Shown piece after piece: positions 5,269 to 5,269 of a stretch of 5,269 nt of DNA. The stretch is from JAQGMO01 sp050954505. GTDB lineage: Bacteria; Pseudomonadota; Gammaproteobacteria; Burkholderiales; Burkholderiaceae_D. Made by a program: the position numbers and the translations under genes. The stretch is from NCBI GenBank assembly GCA_050954505.1, contig JBPBPY010000242.1, positions 1-5,269 of the forward strand, in the 5' to 3' direction. The first letter of the stretch is position 1. The number at the start of each line of letters is the position of its first letter. A model generated the notes under the pieces. The model saw only the letters and a program-made list of their open reading frames with translations, made no database searches and had not been told where the DNA came from.

Positions 5269-5269
5269 G

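Overview
The window is GC-rich bacterial DNA with closely packed genes. Base composition and the gene types suggest a beta-proteobacterium, possibly of the Oxalobacteraceae (Herbaspirillum/Collimonas/Janthinobacterium group). That placement is an inference from style, not from a marker gene. No rRNA, tRNA, CRISPR array or intact insertion sequence was seen.

Layout from left to right: (1) 1-198, the last 65 residues of a gene entering from the left, resembling the C-terminal tail of a proteobacterial 3'-5' exonuclease of the DNA polymerase III epsilon type; (2) 199-437, a non-coding stretch with a GC-rich hairpin and an imperfect tandem repeat; (3) 438-1670, a 12-helix major facilitator transporter of the AraJ/YdhP-like DHA1 group; (4) 1678-2082 on the minus strand, a small exported FKBP-type prolyl isomerase converging on the transporter with a 7-base gap; (5) 2083-2237, an intergenic region with two back-to-back promoters; (6) 2238-3704, a 488-residue protein I do not recognise; (7) 3910-4887, a JmjC/cupin_8-type 2-oxoglutarate/Fe(II) oxygenase with a Pro/Ser/Thr-rich N-terminal extension; (8) 4978-5269, an AT-richer right end with a minus-strand terminator and the 3' end of an unrecognised minus-strand reading frame.

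The most interesting signal is at 2141-2169: an exact match to the hrp box, GGAACC-N16-CCACNNA, the promoter of the ECF sigma factor HrpL. It is oriented toward the 488-residue gene and lies 68 bases before its start codon. HrpL promoters control type III secretion genes and effectors in Pseudomonas syringae-like (Hrp1) systems. The product is soluble, mostly helical, Ser/Ala/Pro-rich at the N-terminus and has no family I recognise, so a previously undescribed type III effector or secreted accessory protein is the leading hypothesis. The oxygenase next to it also has an N-terminus compatible with type III export but has no hrp box of its own.

The other genes look like ordinary chromosomal genes (nuclease, efflux, periplasmic folding), so the putative effector appears inserted among housekeeping-type genes rather than inside a secretion cluster.
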